NCBI GenBank assembly: GCA_023078555.1
Contig: CM041200.1
Location: 7,680,807 to 7,744,806, forward strand
Source of the DNA: Ulva prolifera
Taxonomy: Eukaryota > Chlorophyta > Ulvophyceae > Ulvales > Ulvaceae
DNA: 64,000 nucleotides
Direction: 5' to 3'
Each line of letters begins with the position of its first letter. Positions within the stretch are counted from its first letter, which is position 1. The notes under the pieces were generated by a model, which saw only the letters and a program-made list of their open reading frames with translations, ran no database searches and was not told the origin of the DNA. The translations under genes and the position numbers were made by a program. Shown here piece after piece: positions 23,795 through 33,187 of the stretch.

Positions 23795-23886
23795 AGACTG
23801 ATTTTACACTGTATCGTTCAGCTGATGGTAGCCGCTGATTAGTTTGCATGAGACGGTGGCCCCCGGTGGAAGCTTCTTCCGGCCCC
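23795..23886. repeat. Kangaroo split repeat A, outer copy
   Basis: 92 bp, from AGACTGATTTTACACTG to CTTCTTCCGGCCCC. One mismatch to the inner copy at 24,383-24,474. It marks the outer border of the element at low coordinates. Confidence 0.9.
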
Positions 23887-24192
23887 CGGGTGGGCGCCGC
23901 CACGACATGACTGATGGCTACGTGTGGCTACATGTGCACATGCATGTCGGGCTGTTTGTGCCAGCTGTCTGCCTTCACAGCTGGGGGGTTGTATAGCGGG
24001 CTACCAACAGCGTGTGTCTGTTTGTGTCACTCTCTCTAGGTCGGGGCTGTGCCCGTGTTTGTTGAATCTCTCAGTCTCGAGTCTCGGTTCTCTCTTGATT
24101 ACTCCTCTGTGTGTGTAGGGCTGTTCCTGCGTTCTCTCCTTCGAGCTGTGCTCCGGCGGTTTCCGTTCCTCTGCTATCGGGTGGTGGGTGGG

Positions 24193-24474
24193 TGCGATTC
24201 TTATTAAGCTGGACCTGTAGACTTCATGCAGGCTCAGCAACGAACGATGCTGTGCTTGTTTGTCTCTTTCCTACATGTACTTGTCTGTTATGTCAAGTGC
24301 AGGACTCGGCGTTGGGCTGACTCCTGGCCTCGTTATCTCGAGGCGTCCTTGCGCCCTCTTGCCGTCAGTGTAAGTGGGGAAGAGACTGATTTTACACTGT
24401 ATCGTTCAGCTGATGGTAGCCACTGATTAGTTTGCATGAGACGGTGGCCCCCGGTGGAAGCTTCTTCCGGCCCC
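24193..24474. repeat. Kangaroo internal B-A repeat junction
   Basis: Repeat B (24,193-24,382) is followed immediately by repeat A (24,383-24,474). In DIRS/PAT elements the fused inner pair matches the circle junction thought to guide recombinase-mediated integration. Confidence 0.88.
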
Positions 24475-24638
24475 GCCCGCCCTATAGATCCAATTCCAAT
24501 CGCTGCTTGCAACATACCTCTGTCTGACTCCTGTCTGACTCGCACTGAGTTCTCACTTGTTCTGTTCAGGTTGAGGCTCAGCAGCATCTCAGTGCTCTTC
24601 GATTCGGGCCCGGTCGCCCCTCTGCAGATGGCCTGTGT

Positions 24639-25736
24639 TTGTCTCCGAACACTCGTGAGGCCCGGCTGCGCGCCGAGCGCGAACGACTGATCGCTGATGA
24701 GCGCTCCTTCTGTCGTCATCCCCGAACGGAGTCCAACTATTCCAAGGCCAACGAGATGTTTGCGCCTTTCCTGCAGCTGATGTTTGCCACAGTGGACCAG
24801 GGGTGGGCCACGTGCCGCCCAGACCATGTGTGCTTGTTCCTCCATGAGCATCTTCTCCCAAACCTAACCGGCCGCTCCTGTGCGGGTGTGGCCACTTCTA
24901 CCCTCCAAAGCTGGGTCAGTGCGCTGGGTCGGTGTTTCGACTTCCGGGGGCGCAGCTGGGACTGGTGTGACGAGGGGTACGGGAATCCAGTGCGATCGGA
25001 GCTGGTGCACGGTGCTGTGCGTGCTTACCAGCGGCGGCAGGCTGTTGTTGGGGTGCGCCCACGCAGTGCTGTGCCTTTTACCCCCCAGACTGTGACTGCT
25101 CTAATTGGTCGCATGGACGTTGAGCTGCGCGCCGCAGCGGCTGCTGGTGTGGCTACCAGGGTCTCAGTGCTCCTGAGGGATGCTACCTATATCCTATATC
25201 TGTGGAACAGTGGCCGTAGGGGTCAGGATGCCCTGTATGTGGACTAGGAGGATCTTTATTTGCAGCGCGCGGACCGTACGGTTGTCTCGGCCAGTGATGC
25301 CTGGGCAGGGGAGTTCCCTCATTCGGAGGCGCCGATTGGTTGCCTTCTCATGGTACCCTGCCGCAGCAAGACAGAGCAATTTCGGCGACCCCAGACCCAG
25401 GAGATTGCGATACATGAGAACTCTGATCTTTGTGCTATCCGGCGCCTCCGCCTCCTATATCAATGGCAGCGTGCCCTGTCCGGCAGGCCGCCTGTTGGGG
25501 CTGTGTTTCGGGCCCAGCGGCCTGGTTCCCCGCGGCTGTCTTCGCAAGCGGCCGGCAACCGGGTGAGGGCTAATCTTGTGCGGTTTGGTGTTGACGGCGG
25601 GGAGACTATGCACAGTTTCCGGAGAGGGCATGTGCAAACTGCCCAAGCTGCTGCGGAGCCTGCTGCTGTCACCATGAGGCGGACGGGCATGGCTACCTTC
25701 GAGCGCTATGCTGACCGCGGTCGTCATTTGCGATAG
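24639..25736 (+). CDS. Kangaroo-like tyrosine recombinase (fossil)
   Basis: Plus-strand coding region, antisense to the rest of the element. It has a phage-integrase-type core: an arginine in the segment LYLWNSGRRGQDAL, the late box MHSFRRGHVQTA holding the H-x-x-R signature, and a terminal ATFERYADRG containing the presumptive nucleophilic tyrosine. The N-terminal half resembles the SAM-like core-binding region. These enzymes join circular DNA copies to the genome without making target duplications. It converges tail to tail on the RNase H region, with 17 bases between the two. It looks slightly damaged (about one break). Confidence 0.78.
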
Positions 25737-25753
25737 ATCCTGTTGTTGTTACA

Positions 25754-26455
25754 TCAATCCCATGTGACAAATATGATCTGCAGCGGGGTGTGCCACTGTT
25801 CTCCTGTGTGGTAGGCTGGGTTGGCTGGAGTTGGTGTCACTATGTGGGCCACGTTTCGGCATTTCACGGGCAAACCTGCTATCAGGTTCCGATCTATGCT
25901 TCTGAGATATCGGGAACACACTAGCCATGCGGTGGGTCTCTCCCTCCTGATTTTCATGAGCACCTGTGGCAGCAGCGTGGCTGGAGGGAACAAGAAAAGG
26001 CATGGTTTCCTGTCTGTGTGCCTGTTTGGGGAGCCCGCGACCCACTGGCTCCAAGGTTGAACCAGCGCGTCCAGCGCTGCGCAGTTCCCGTCCCAGAACT
26101 CCGATACGTAGCAGGGCACGTGGTGTGCCCATTTACTGGCCATCATGTCAATGTCTGGCGGGAAGTATCCCTTCATGACCCACTCGGCTGCTGCTTTCCT
26201 AATCTGTGCTCCCAGCACGCTTCTGGACAGCCTCCAGTCGCCTGGGTCTGGGTGCTTCGAGTAGGAGTCGGCGAGTGTGATGGTCCTGGTGGTCCTGCGC
26301 TGCCATGCGAATGTCAGCACGAGGCCGTGTTGCTTGGCTAGTCTGTAGATCTGGGCGACTGCTAAGAAGACTCTTCCTCTGCCGCGCATATGGGCCATAG
26401 CAGAGATCGCTTCTTGGTTGTCGCAGACAACCTGGACTGCTCCCGACCCGTCTGT
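25754..26455 (-). CDS. Kangaroo-like RNase H and C-terminal domain (fossil, distal part)
   Basis: Minus-strand coding region with an RNase H aspartate context (VVCDNQEAISAMAHM), a W-x-R-R segment, a late LADSYSKHPD element, and then the DIRS-type tail (YFPPDIDMMASKW, PCLFLFPPATLLPQVL) typical of YR retroelements. The upstream part of the same polyprotein lies beyond the CACTA insertion at 49,945-51,819. Confidence 0.8.
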   Translation of the reverse strand, partial: TDGSGAVQVVCDNQEAISAMAHMRGRGRVFLAVAQIYRLAKQHGLVLTFAWQRRTTRTITLADSYSKHPDPGDWRLSRSVLGAQIRKAAAEWVMKGYFPPDIDMMASKWAHHVPCYVSEFWDGNCAALDALVQPWSQWVAGSPNRHTDRKPCLFLFPPATLLPQVLMKIRRERPTAWLVCSRYLRSIDRNLIAGLPVKCRNVAHIVTPTPANPAYHTGEQWHTPLQIIFVTWD

Positions 26456-26605
26456 CACTACAAGGATGGTAGGCAGGTCGGCGTGTACACTCGCGACACA
26501 TGTTTTGCTCGCTGGCACATTCGCGCACTGTCCACGCACTCTTCAAACACATTCCGTATCTGCGTGAAGTGCGTGCCAGAAGTGTAGGTGAGATGTGTTA
26601 GCGGA

Positions 26606-26791
26606 GTGTTGTGGTGGTGCGCACCTGCAGCGCACCTCATCGAGGAAATGCACATGCCGCGACCGCGCTTTCACGCTCCTACGGACAGCATATTAGTTGT
26701 GTTGTGGTGGTGCGCACCTGCAGCGCACCTCATGGAGCGAAATGCACATGCCGCGAACGCGCTCTCACGCTCCTATGAACAGCATATTTTT
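26606..26791. repeat. Subterminal 93-bp tandem duplication in the CACTA element
   Basis: Two adjacent 93-bp copies, both starting GTGTTGTGGTGGTGCGCACC and differing at several positions. They lie 150 bp inside the CACTA left end. Subterminal repeats are the usual binding sites of the accessory TnpA protein in En/Spm elements, so that role is possible here. Each copy contains the inverted core GTGCGC...GCGCAC. Confidence 0.8.
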
Positions 26792-27030
26792 TGCTGGGCT
26801 GAGTGCGCTCGTCGTGCGCATTGTGCCGCCAGAGCCACTATCAGCCGAGCTCCACTGGAACGCGCATCTACACTCCTTCGGCGTGTACATGCTGGATGCA
26901 CATCTCCTCTATACTGCGTGCCCTGCGCCACGCCCGTCGTTGCATCCGTAGCTGGCTCAAGGTGGCATACTCTCGCGGCTCTCGGGCAAATGCCACCTTT
27001 TAATAATTATAATGTCAAATGCACTGTAGC

Positions 27031-27378
27031 TTAAGAAGAAGCTTTGTGTGCGCCGCTGTGGTACAGGGCCCCAATCCGCGCAGCAGTCGACACAGCTGCA
27101 GGTGCGTATTCCGCCTCGTACGGAGTGCAAACGACGAATAGCGCAAAATTCCGAGACAGTATCCAAACCTGTTGTGCCCTGTTCCGAGCTGCACGGTGCC
27201 CGAGGTCCTTGATCGTATCTGTTGCTGGGGGGGTCTCTATAGCTACGGCGGTATGGGATGCAGTATTTGCTTCACCACCAGCTGTCGTATGTACAGCGAT
27301 AATCCTTGCGGTATCTGCAATAGTATCTGCGGTGACCTCAGCTGGACGAGTATACAATGATGCATTCTTGTAGGTCAA
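27031..27378 (-). CDS. Unrecognised minus-strand frame in the CACTA element
   Basis: A 115-codon open frame rich in Ala and Thr, on the same strand as the transposase. The opposite strand is also open (27,044-27,373), so coding strand and reality are uncertain. It could be a terminal exon of the minus-strand gene that starts near 29,129. No motif recognised. Confidence 0.2.
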   Translation of the reverse strand: MTYKNASLYTRPAEVTADTIADTARIIAVHTTAGGEANTASHTAVAIETPPATDTIKDLGHRAARNRAQQVWILSRNFALFVVCTPYEAEYAPAAVSTAARIGALYHSGAHKASS

Positions 27379-28241
27379 TTATCTGGCATGCTTAAATGCT
27401 TCACACTTGCAGGCACCGTGTCTGTAGACACCAAGACAGGGACCATCCTTGTTGTGCCACTGATGACATGGGTGTATTTGTATGTATTCGATGTTGCTTT
27501 GCAACAGTAGGTGCACTAGTGAAGGACTGTGGGTACTAGCCACGATCTAGCAGTGTAACGTAACTTCCAGTCACAATGTAGCTGCAAACAGGCCTGGGCT
27601 CCACCTTAACTGGCCGTGCAGTGTTCTGGATCTTTCATGTTTTTGCCGAATGTTTAAATGAGTTTGATGTTTAGCTAGGTGAGTGCTACTTTGAACCAGC
27701 CTCGAATGTTTGCGAATCTGCACTGACTGTGGCCACATGGTTGAAGAGCGTGGTTGTGTCCATATACAGAACATGCGAATGCAGCATTCATGCATCATGG
27801 ACCATGAGTCACAGGTGGTGGACATATCCCATTTGGAATACTGTTGGCCGCGATTCCAGTACACTACCAAAAACACATACTGTCATGCACGGTCCTCCAA
27901 AGCAGAAGGCAGACTTATTACAACGACCTGCAAATCACATGCTATCAACGGCTGCGACTACAAGAGTGGGCCTGGATTGGCAGCTGCACCGGTCTTTGTT
28001 TCCTAGAGAACAGCTGAACCGTTTGGCGCTGGCCCCCATAGTCGTCAAGGCCAGGCGTTCGAACTAGATTGTTAAAGAACTGGTAATAGCCAGGATCTAC
28101 GTCCTCTTCTGGAGGAGGTTGCACAGGCAAGTGGCTGAGTTCGCTGTCCGGCCAGAGTACCCCCCCTTCTCTAGTCAGCTCCCCGTTTTCTAAGTGCTGG
28201 CCCCAAGAGCAACCCATAAGCAACACCATCCTGCAATCACC

Positions 28242-29129
28242 TCAGCATTTTAGACCTTTGTGGAGTTGGCCGTGCCACAGGTATAAGAAGGAGCGGGACG
28301 GTGAAGCACACCCATCATCTAGATAAGACTCAGACTCAAGCATCCACCTCAAGGTGGACGCCCCATCCCGATCCTCGACCTCAAAGGCGCGGATTGCCTC
28401 TCCCACAAATGAGGCCATCGTGCTGGAATCTTCAAACATCCATCGTGGATGCTTAACGAGCACGCGGCATAGGTATTCATCAGGGGGGTCGTGCTCGGGT
28501 ACTTCACTGGAGTCATGCTGTGAAGCACCGATTCCCCCTTCCTGTCGCCGCAACATGTGGCGGTTCCGGAGAACGTGGAACTGAAACTGACTGGCGTCTA
28601 CGCCCACGTAGACGCCAGTCATCAGCCCTGTCAAGACCGGCAGGAAACTGCGGATCACATCCGTGATCCGCAAGACCCACTGATTGCAGGCCGCAACGTT
28701 CTCCGCCAACTCTGCAGATGCACACGCACGGAGGTCCATGAACAGATTGCATGTCGTATCTGCCATGGCCTCGAATATGTGCGGGGTGGGACGCCCATTG
28801 CGGGCAAGGTGCTGGATGGCGGAGTGGACGGTGTCCGCAACCGACGGGGTCATGACCACATTCGGGCACTCGTATTTGCGCCCTTGAGCCTCGCACTTGT
28901 CCACATCAATGTCTTCCTGGACGTAGTACATGCCCCACCATGCTCGGCCTTCTTGGGTCCCTATCGCTACTGGTCTCTCCATAGCTGTGTCTCTGCCGGT
29001 CCATCCTGGGAATATATACTGCATCCCCGCCCCCTCCTCGACTACCCGGACGGGGGCCTCTTGTATCAATCGCACAACATCGTACTTGCTTTTGTACCGT
29101 TTGGACGGTGCTCTCGGAAAACCCTGCAT
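28242..29129 (-). CDS. Third CACTA-borne gene, function unknown
   Basis: A 295-codon open frame on the minus strand, starting with Met just after an in-frame stop. Composition is protein-like. Segments include TVHSAIQHLARNGRPTPHIF, CNQWVLRITDVIRSFLPVL and YLCRVLVKHPRWMFED. I recognise no family. An additional protein-like open stretch follows on the same strand at about 28,010-28,229 (ELSHLPVQPPPEEDVDPGYY), so the gene may be longer and spliced, though the gap between the two is too short for an ordinary intron. It lies between the CACTA left end and the satellite array, so it travels with the transposon. The frame contains two strong hairpins at DNA level, listed separately. Confidence 0.55.
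   Translation of the reverse strand: MQGFPRAPSKRYKSKYDVVRLIQEAPVRVVEEGAGMQYIFPGWTGRDTAMERPVAIGTQEGRAWWGMYYVQEDIDVDKCEAQGRKYECPNVVMTPSVADTVHSAIQHLARNGRPTPHIFEAMADTTCNLFMDLRACASAELAENVAACNQWVLRITDVIRSFLPVLTGLMTGVYVGVDASQFQFHVLRNRHMLRRQEGGIGASQHDSSEVPEHDPPDEYLCRVLVKHPRWMFEDSSTMASFVGEAIRAFEVEDRDGASTLRWMLESESYLDDGCASPSRSFLYLWHGQLHKGLKC
28589..28670. other. Two successive perfect hairpins inside the third CACTA gene
   Basis: First hairpin: 14-bp perfect arms GACTGGCGTCTACG and CGTAGACGCCAGTC with loop CCCA (28,589-28,620). Second: 9-bp perfect arms GCGGATCAC and GTGATCCGC with loop ATCC (28,649-28,670). They are 28 bp apart and both lie within the open frame. Confidence 0.92.
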
Positions 29130-29955
29130 TGTTTGGACGGTCGCTATGGATCAGCCTAGGGAGAATGTCTAGTCGGCGTCAAAAAGTTTCCTCTGGAATT
29201 ACTGCGCGTCTGGTACGATGCTAACGTGATTGTCTTACTGCCTCTTTGGTGAGTCCTTATGCTGGCTTGACGAGAGTAGCGCAACACATGCCTGTACAGA
29301 TCTGTAGAGCCCGATACCTCCTACGCGGCCTGGCACTGGGTGAACTAATAACTGGATCGCTCGGCCAACCGTTATCCTTCAAACAGCCACACACCTAACG
29401 CAGATTACACGTGTGTCGTTCATTTGGTGTCACTGCTGCATGTATTACTCGGGGGCAGAAGTGTTGCACAACTGCAGCAGTCTCTCCCGAGCAGCCCTCT
29501 TGCTGCACGACCCCGGAGTCAAGCACAGATGCATCGCACATCGAATAGGTATAAGAATGGGCGGTTTGTGGGCCACCAAAATTTTTTGATGTCTGCTCTC
29601 CCGGGAGAGCTGCAGCCTCCCATTATTTAGTCCAGCCACAAGCTGCCAGACCTGATGTCTGCAAATGCATCGAGCCGTGAACCTTGGCTAGGAATGCAGT
29701 GGATATGTTTGTCAGTCGAGTGGTGAAAGAATTAATATGATAGCTTGAGAGTCCTGTCAGGATTGCACTGTTGCACGAGTGTGCGTGTTTGGCAAAATGC
29801 TGGCACGAGGCACGCATGTAGCAGTCTCTCCCGAGCAGCCCTCTTGCTGCACGACCCCGGAGTCAAGCACAGATGCATCGCACATCGAATAGGTATAAGA
29901 ATGGGCGGTTTGTGGGCCACCAAAAGTTTTTGATGTCTGCTCTCCCGGGAGAGCT

Positions 29956-30749
29956 TGTTGTAATGGCCAAGTCTGTCTGCTCAGAAGCACACCTATTCCA
30001 GATATGCAGGCACCAATTGTGGATACATGTGTATGTATCTCAGGCTAGTGCCTTGCAAAACTTGAGCCAGGCGAAAGTATACCAAAGAATACCTCAGAAT
30101 GCCAGCATGTACCACGTCACAGCTGTGCACATGAGCTGCATGCATACAGCTACATGTGCATAATTCCACATGCCCAAAAGTGCCACTAGCATTCCTCAAC
30201 ATGTATAATCTCACATACCAATCCCATGTATCATGCCACCTTTTGCCACAGCCTTTTGGCAGTGCGAAGTGCCAGCTCAGTGCATGACACGTCATGCATG
30301 CGGCGCATGCATACTCCTGGTCTGCGCTTGCGCACGCCAAGGGTGCAGCGTCAAAGACCATGCCAGCCAACCTACGTCTGCGTATCCATGCAGCACGATG
30401 TTGCTGCATTGGATTGACGGAGGATGATACATGCCAAATCCCAATGCCCGCAGCAGATCGCCAGATCTCGCGGGATGCTGCACCCTGATCCGTACAGAGA
30501 TCAACGAGCAGCGCGATTCCACAGTTCCACAGAGCTATCAGTAGCGAGGACAGCACAAAGCAGGGATGGACCTGGGCACATATATTCCAAGTGTTTTGCT
30601 GTGATCGACACAATTACCTTTGGTCGATTGGGGCGCTCCTGTTCCAGTCATTCCACTGTGTGCTACATTGTTACCCGAGTCCTTCTCTCCTGTCGTTTCT
30701 GTACGCTCGCTAGGGTGCCCAGCTCCCTGCGCTACCCGATAATTCAACA
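29956..30749 (+). repeat. 5' LTR of the Ty3 element
   Basis: 794 bp, TGTTG at the start and CAACA at the end. It appears identical to the 3' LTR. Confidence 0.96.
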
Positions 30750-30765
30750 GGTATCGGTGAGGCTT
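30750..30765 (+). other. Probable primer-binding site
   Basis: The bases directly after the 5' LTR, GGTATCGGTGAGGC, partly resemble the complement of an initiator tRNA-Met 3' end (TGGTATCAGAGC in plants). Position is right; the match is imperfect. Confidence 0.4.
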
Positions 30766-30772
30766 CTCTGCC

Positions 30773-33148
30773 ATGGCCGATCCTAGCGAGTATAGTCAGT
30801 TTTATGCGTCTGTCGTTCAGCCTCCAGATGACGATGGCGTACCTCCCGACCTCATCCAACTGTCAGGCTTCGACGCTTTGCAAGCAGCAGAGCGCGAGGC
30901 AATCCGCCTGGCCATATCCCTCCTGCTGACACTTACGAAGGCTTTCTTCGAAGCGACTCGACGCTCGTCTGTCGAGGTGCTGAAGTCGTACGGCCAGGCT
31001 TCCCGCACCCTGCTCCAGATGCTCGTCCAAAGCACCACCGACCAGACGCCCCCTCCGTTCGAAGCTCTTCGACGAAGGTCCCACCTGAATGGCGACCAAG
31101 TGCGCGAGCAGCTGCGAGCAGCCACTGCGACAACCTGCGCCTCCAACTGGGGTCCACCTGTGGGCTGCGTGCGCGATCTTCTCTCCGTCAGCGCGATGGC
31201 CTTCTACACCTGGACTGGGGGCGCCCTCGCTGCCACCATTCTGGACTTCGTATATTCCTTCTCTACAGATGCTGCTGCCTGGGCAACCGTATGGCTACAG
31301 TGTCCTGTGGACCACTCCCACCTGGACTTCCCTGCCCTCGCCTTGCGCGTCACGTCGCATCGCGCAAGAAGCACCAGCTCCAGCCCCGCGGCCATGGTGT
31401 CGCAGCTCGCCACCCTCGCCGTCAGCGCCATTGAGCCGATCGTACGGTCCATGTACACAGCAGCGTCTATCCTACCTGGGACTACAGCGAACTACTTCGA
31501 GGAGCAGCTGTTCCGCGCGACATCCGCGCAGGTGGCAGCAGCGCCCGCGCTGCAGTACGCCGGCATCGTGCGATCGAACCTGGTACTGTCATCCCTGCCT
31601 CACGTGTCGAGCCTGCCATCGTACACCCCGAACTTCACAGACGACTCGAGTGCAACCTGGTTTAGGTCTGCTGATTATTTCTTCGCATCCATACATTTTC
31701 CTTTGTCTGATGCGGTTCGCGGCGATGCATCCGCTGAGCGAAAGTGGCATCACTACGTGTGCGAAGTTTTGAACAACCGCGTCTTATGCATGAAACTATC
31801 TGAGGCCCAGGTGATCAAACATTTGTCCAAGGGTTTCACTCGTGATGCCATGCACTACCAGGTTGCCACAGAAAAAGCCATGTCTCCTGAGTGCACCGTT
31901 CGTGAATGGCTGGATGCCATACGTGACTTTTTCTTTACCAACGGGCAATTCAGAATGCATATCGAGGGAGCCTGGAGCAAATACCGTGCTGGAAAAGCCT
32001 CCAGCTTCAATGACTTGGTGCATCATGTCCGCATATATTACCAATTGATCTTTCTCGATTATGTGGACTTGCCAGGCAAAATGTCCCTGCAAGATTTTGC
32101 ATGGAACTTGTTTGACAAATTGCAGCACCTCATGTCCCCTGAGTGCACCTCAGAATTGTCAGCCACAGTCAAAATGTTCATGCCACTACCAGACCTGCTA
32201 CAAAAATTGACCACACATCTGGAGAACAGCCACACATGGCCGACCGAGCGCGCAAATTCACATGCCATAGCATTTGTCACATGGTGTGTGGACAAGCTGA
32301 ACACAGCCAAGGAGACAGCCAACACAGCCAAGCGCTTTGCCACATTCTCTGCCAACCATTACCAGGGTGTAGATTTTGCATCCACCAGCACCCATACCAC
32401 CCCCACCCGTGAGATGCCAGCCCATGGCCACACATCAGCACCAAAACGAGGCCAGCGGCAGATTGCCATGGCATATACCAATACCCAAAGACCAGGCCAG
32501 AGTCGCAGCCAATTTTCTAACAACCGTTCAACATATGTGCAGCCATCTACGCCATGTTCCAGCGTCACCCGGGAGCGCTTACCAGGCCTCCGGGACGCCC
32601 GTAAGCTTCCATTCCAACAGAAGCAGGCCTGGCTCGATAATGCCATGGACAGCCCCACCGTACCACAGTGGATCAAAGATGTGTATGCGTTTGAAGTTGC
32701 CAACCACAACGCGCCATTCACCATCCACGGTCTTGCGGCAGCCTGCCGTAAAGAGCTCCCTTACTACCTTCCATTCACACCCGTGGCCGTCGGGATATTC
32801 CTCTTGGAAGCAACTTTCCACCACCGCAAGCGAGTTTGCGGCATCTGCCCCTCCTCCATGCCTGACAGCGACAGGTACCACCGCATCGCGGACTGCCCTA
32901 CCGCGCGTTCCATTGCGCCGGAGGCACTCGCAACCTGGGCGCAACACCCTGCCAACAAGAACAAGTGCCTGATGGCAGTGGAGCCCGCCGACGAGCTACC
33001 GCCGCCACCACCCCCGCCGCCGCAGCCGCAGCCGCAGAGCGCGGCAAACACTCCAAATTCCGCGGGCCCCCGCAATCGCAAACGGTATGATGATACCCCT
33101 CAGACTCCGAACAAACGAGCACGTGCCCCTGGCAACCATATCCGTTGA
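30773..33148 (+). CDS. Ty3 element gag
   Basis: A 791-codon frame starting 24 bp after the 5' LTR. The middle third has a retrotransposon-gag-like helical composition (for example FWRSADYFFASIHFP-like and DFFFTNGQFRMHI regions). Near residue 689 is a Cys/His-rich CGICPSS...HRIADCP segment that may serve as the nucleic-acid-binding knuckle. The C-terminus is proline-rich and ends in a basic stretch. It forms the particle shell in this family. Pol follows as a separate frame 40 bp downstream. Confidence 0.85.
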   Translation: MADPSEYSQFYASVVQPPDDDGVPPDLIQLSGFDALQAAEREAIRLAISLLLTLTKAFFEATRRSSVEVLKSYGQASRTLLQMLVQSTTDQTPPPFEALRRRSHLNGDQVREQLRAATATTCASNWGPPVGCVRDLLSVSAMAFYTWTGGALAATILDFVYSFSTDAAAWATVWLQCPVDHSHLDFPALALRVTSHRARSTSSSPAAMVSQLATLAVSAIEPIVRSMYTAASILPGTTANYFEEQLFRATSAQVAAAPALQYAGIVRSNLVLSSLPHVSSLPSYTPNFTDDSSATWFRSADYFFASIHFPLSDAVRGDASAERKWHHYVCEVLNNRVLCMKLSEAQVIKHLSKGFTRDAMHYQVATEKAMSPECTVREWLDAIRDFFFTNGQFRMHIEGAWSKYRAGKASSFNDLVHHVRIYYQLIFLDYVDLPGKMSLQDFAWNLFDKLQHLMSPECTSELSATVKMFMPLPDLLQKLTTHLENSHTWPTERANSHAIAFVTWCVDKLNTAKETANTAKRFATFSANHYQGVDFASTSTHTTPTREMPAHGHTSAPKRGQRQIAMAYTNTQRPGQSRSQFSNNRSTYVQPSTPCSSVTRERLPGLRDARKLPFQQKQAWLDNAMDSPTVPQWIKDVYAFEVANHNAPFTIHGLAAACRKELPYYLPFTPVAVGIFLLEATFHHRKRVCGICPSSMPDSDRYHRIADCPTARSIAPEALATWAQHPANKNKCLMAVEPADELPPPPPPPPQPQPQSAANTPNSAGPRNRKRYDDTPQTPNKRARAPGNHIR

Positions 33149-33187
33149 GAAACTGGCAAGCCGCCTCTTGGCTGCCCATCTTGGGCG

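Noticed and set aside
26456-26587. Small plus-strand protein with HYKDGRQVGVY
   Set aside because: Overlaps the CACTA inverted terminal repeat; the likeness to the far end is nucleotide-level.
29993-30613. 206-codon minus-strand frame in both LTRs (29,993 and 39,038)
   Set aside because: It lies within the LTR and is antisense to the element; identical in both copies only because the LTRs are identical.
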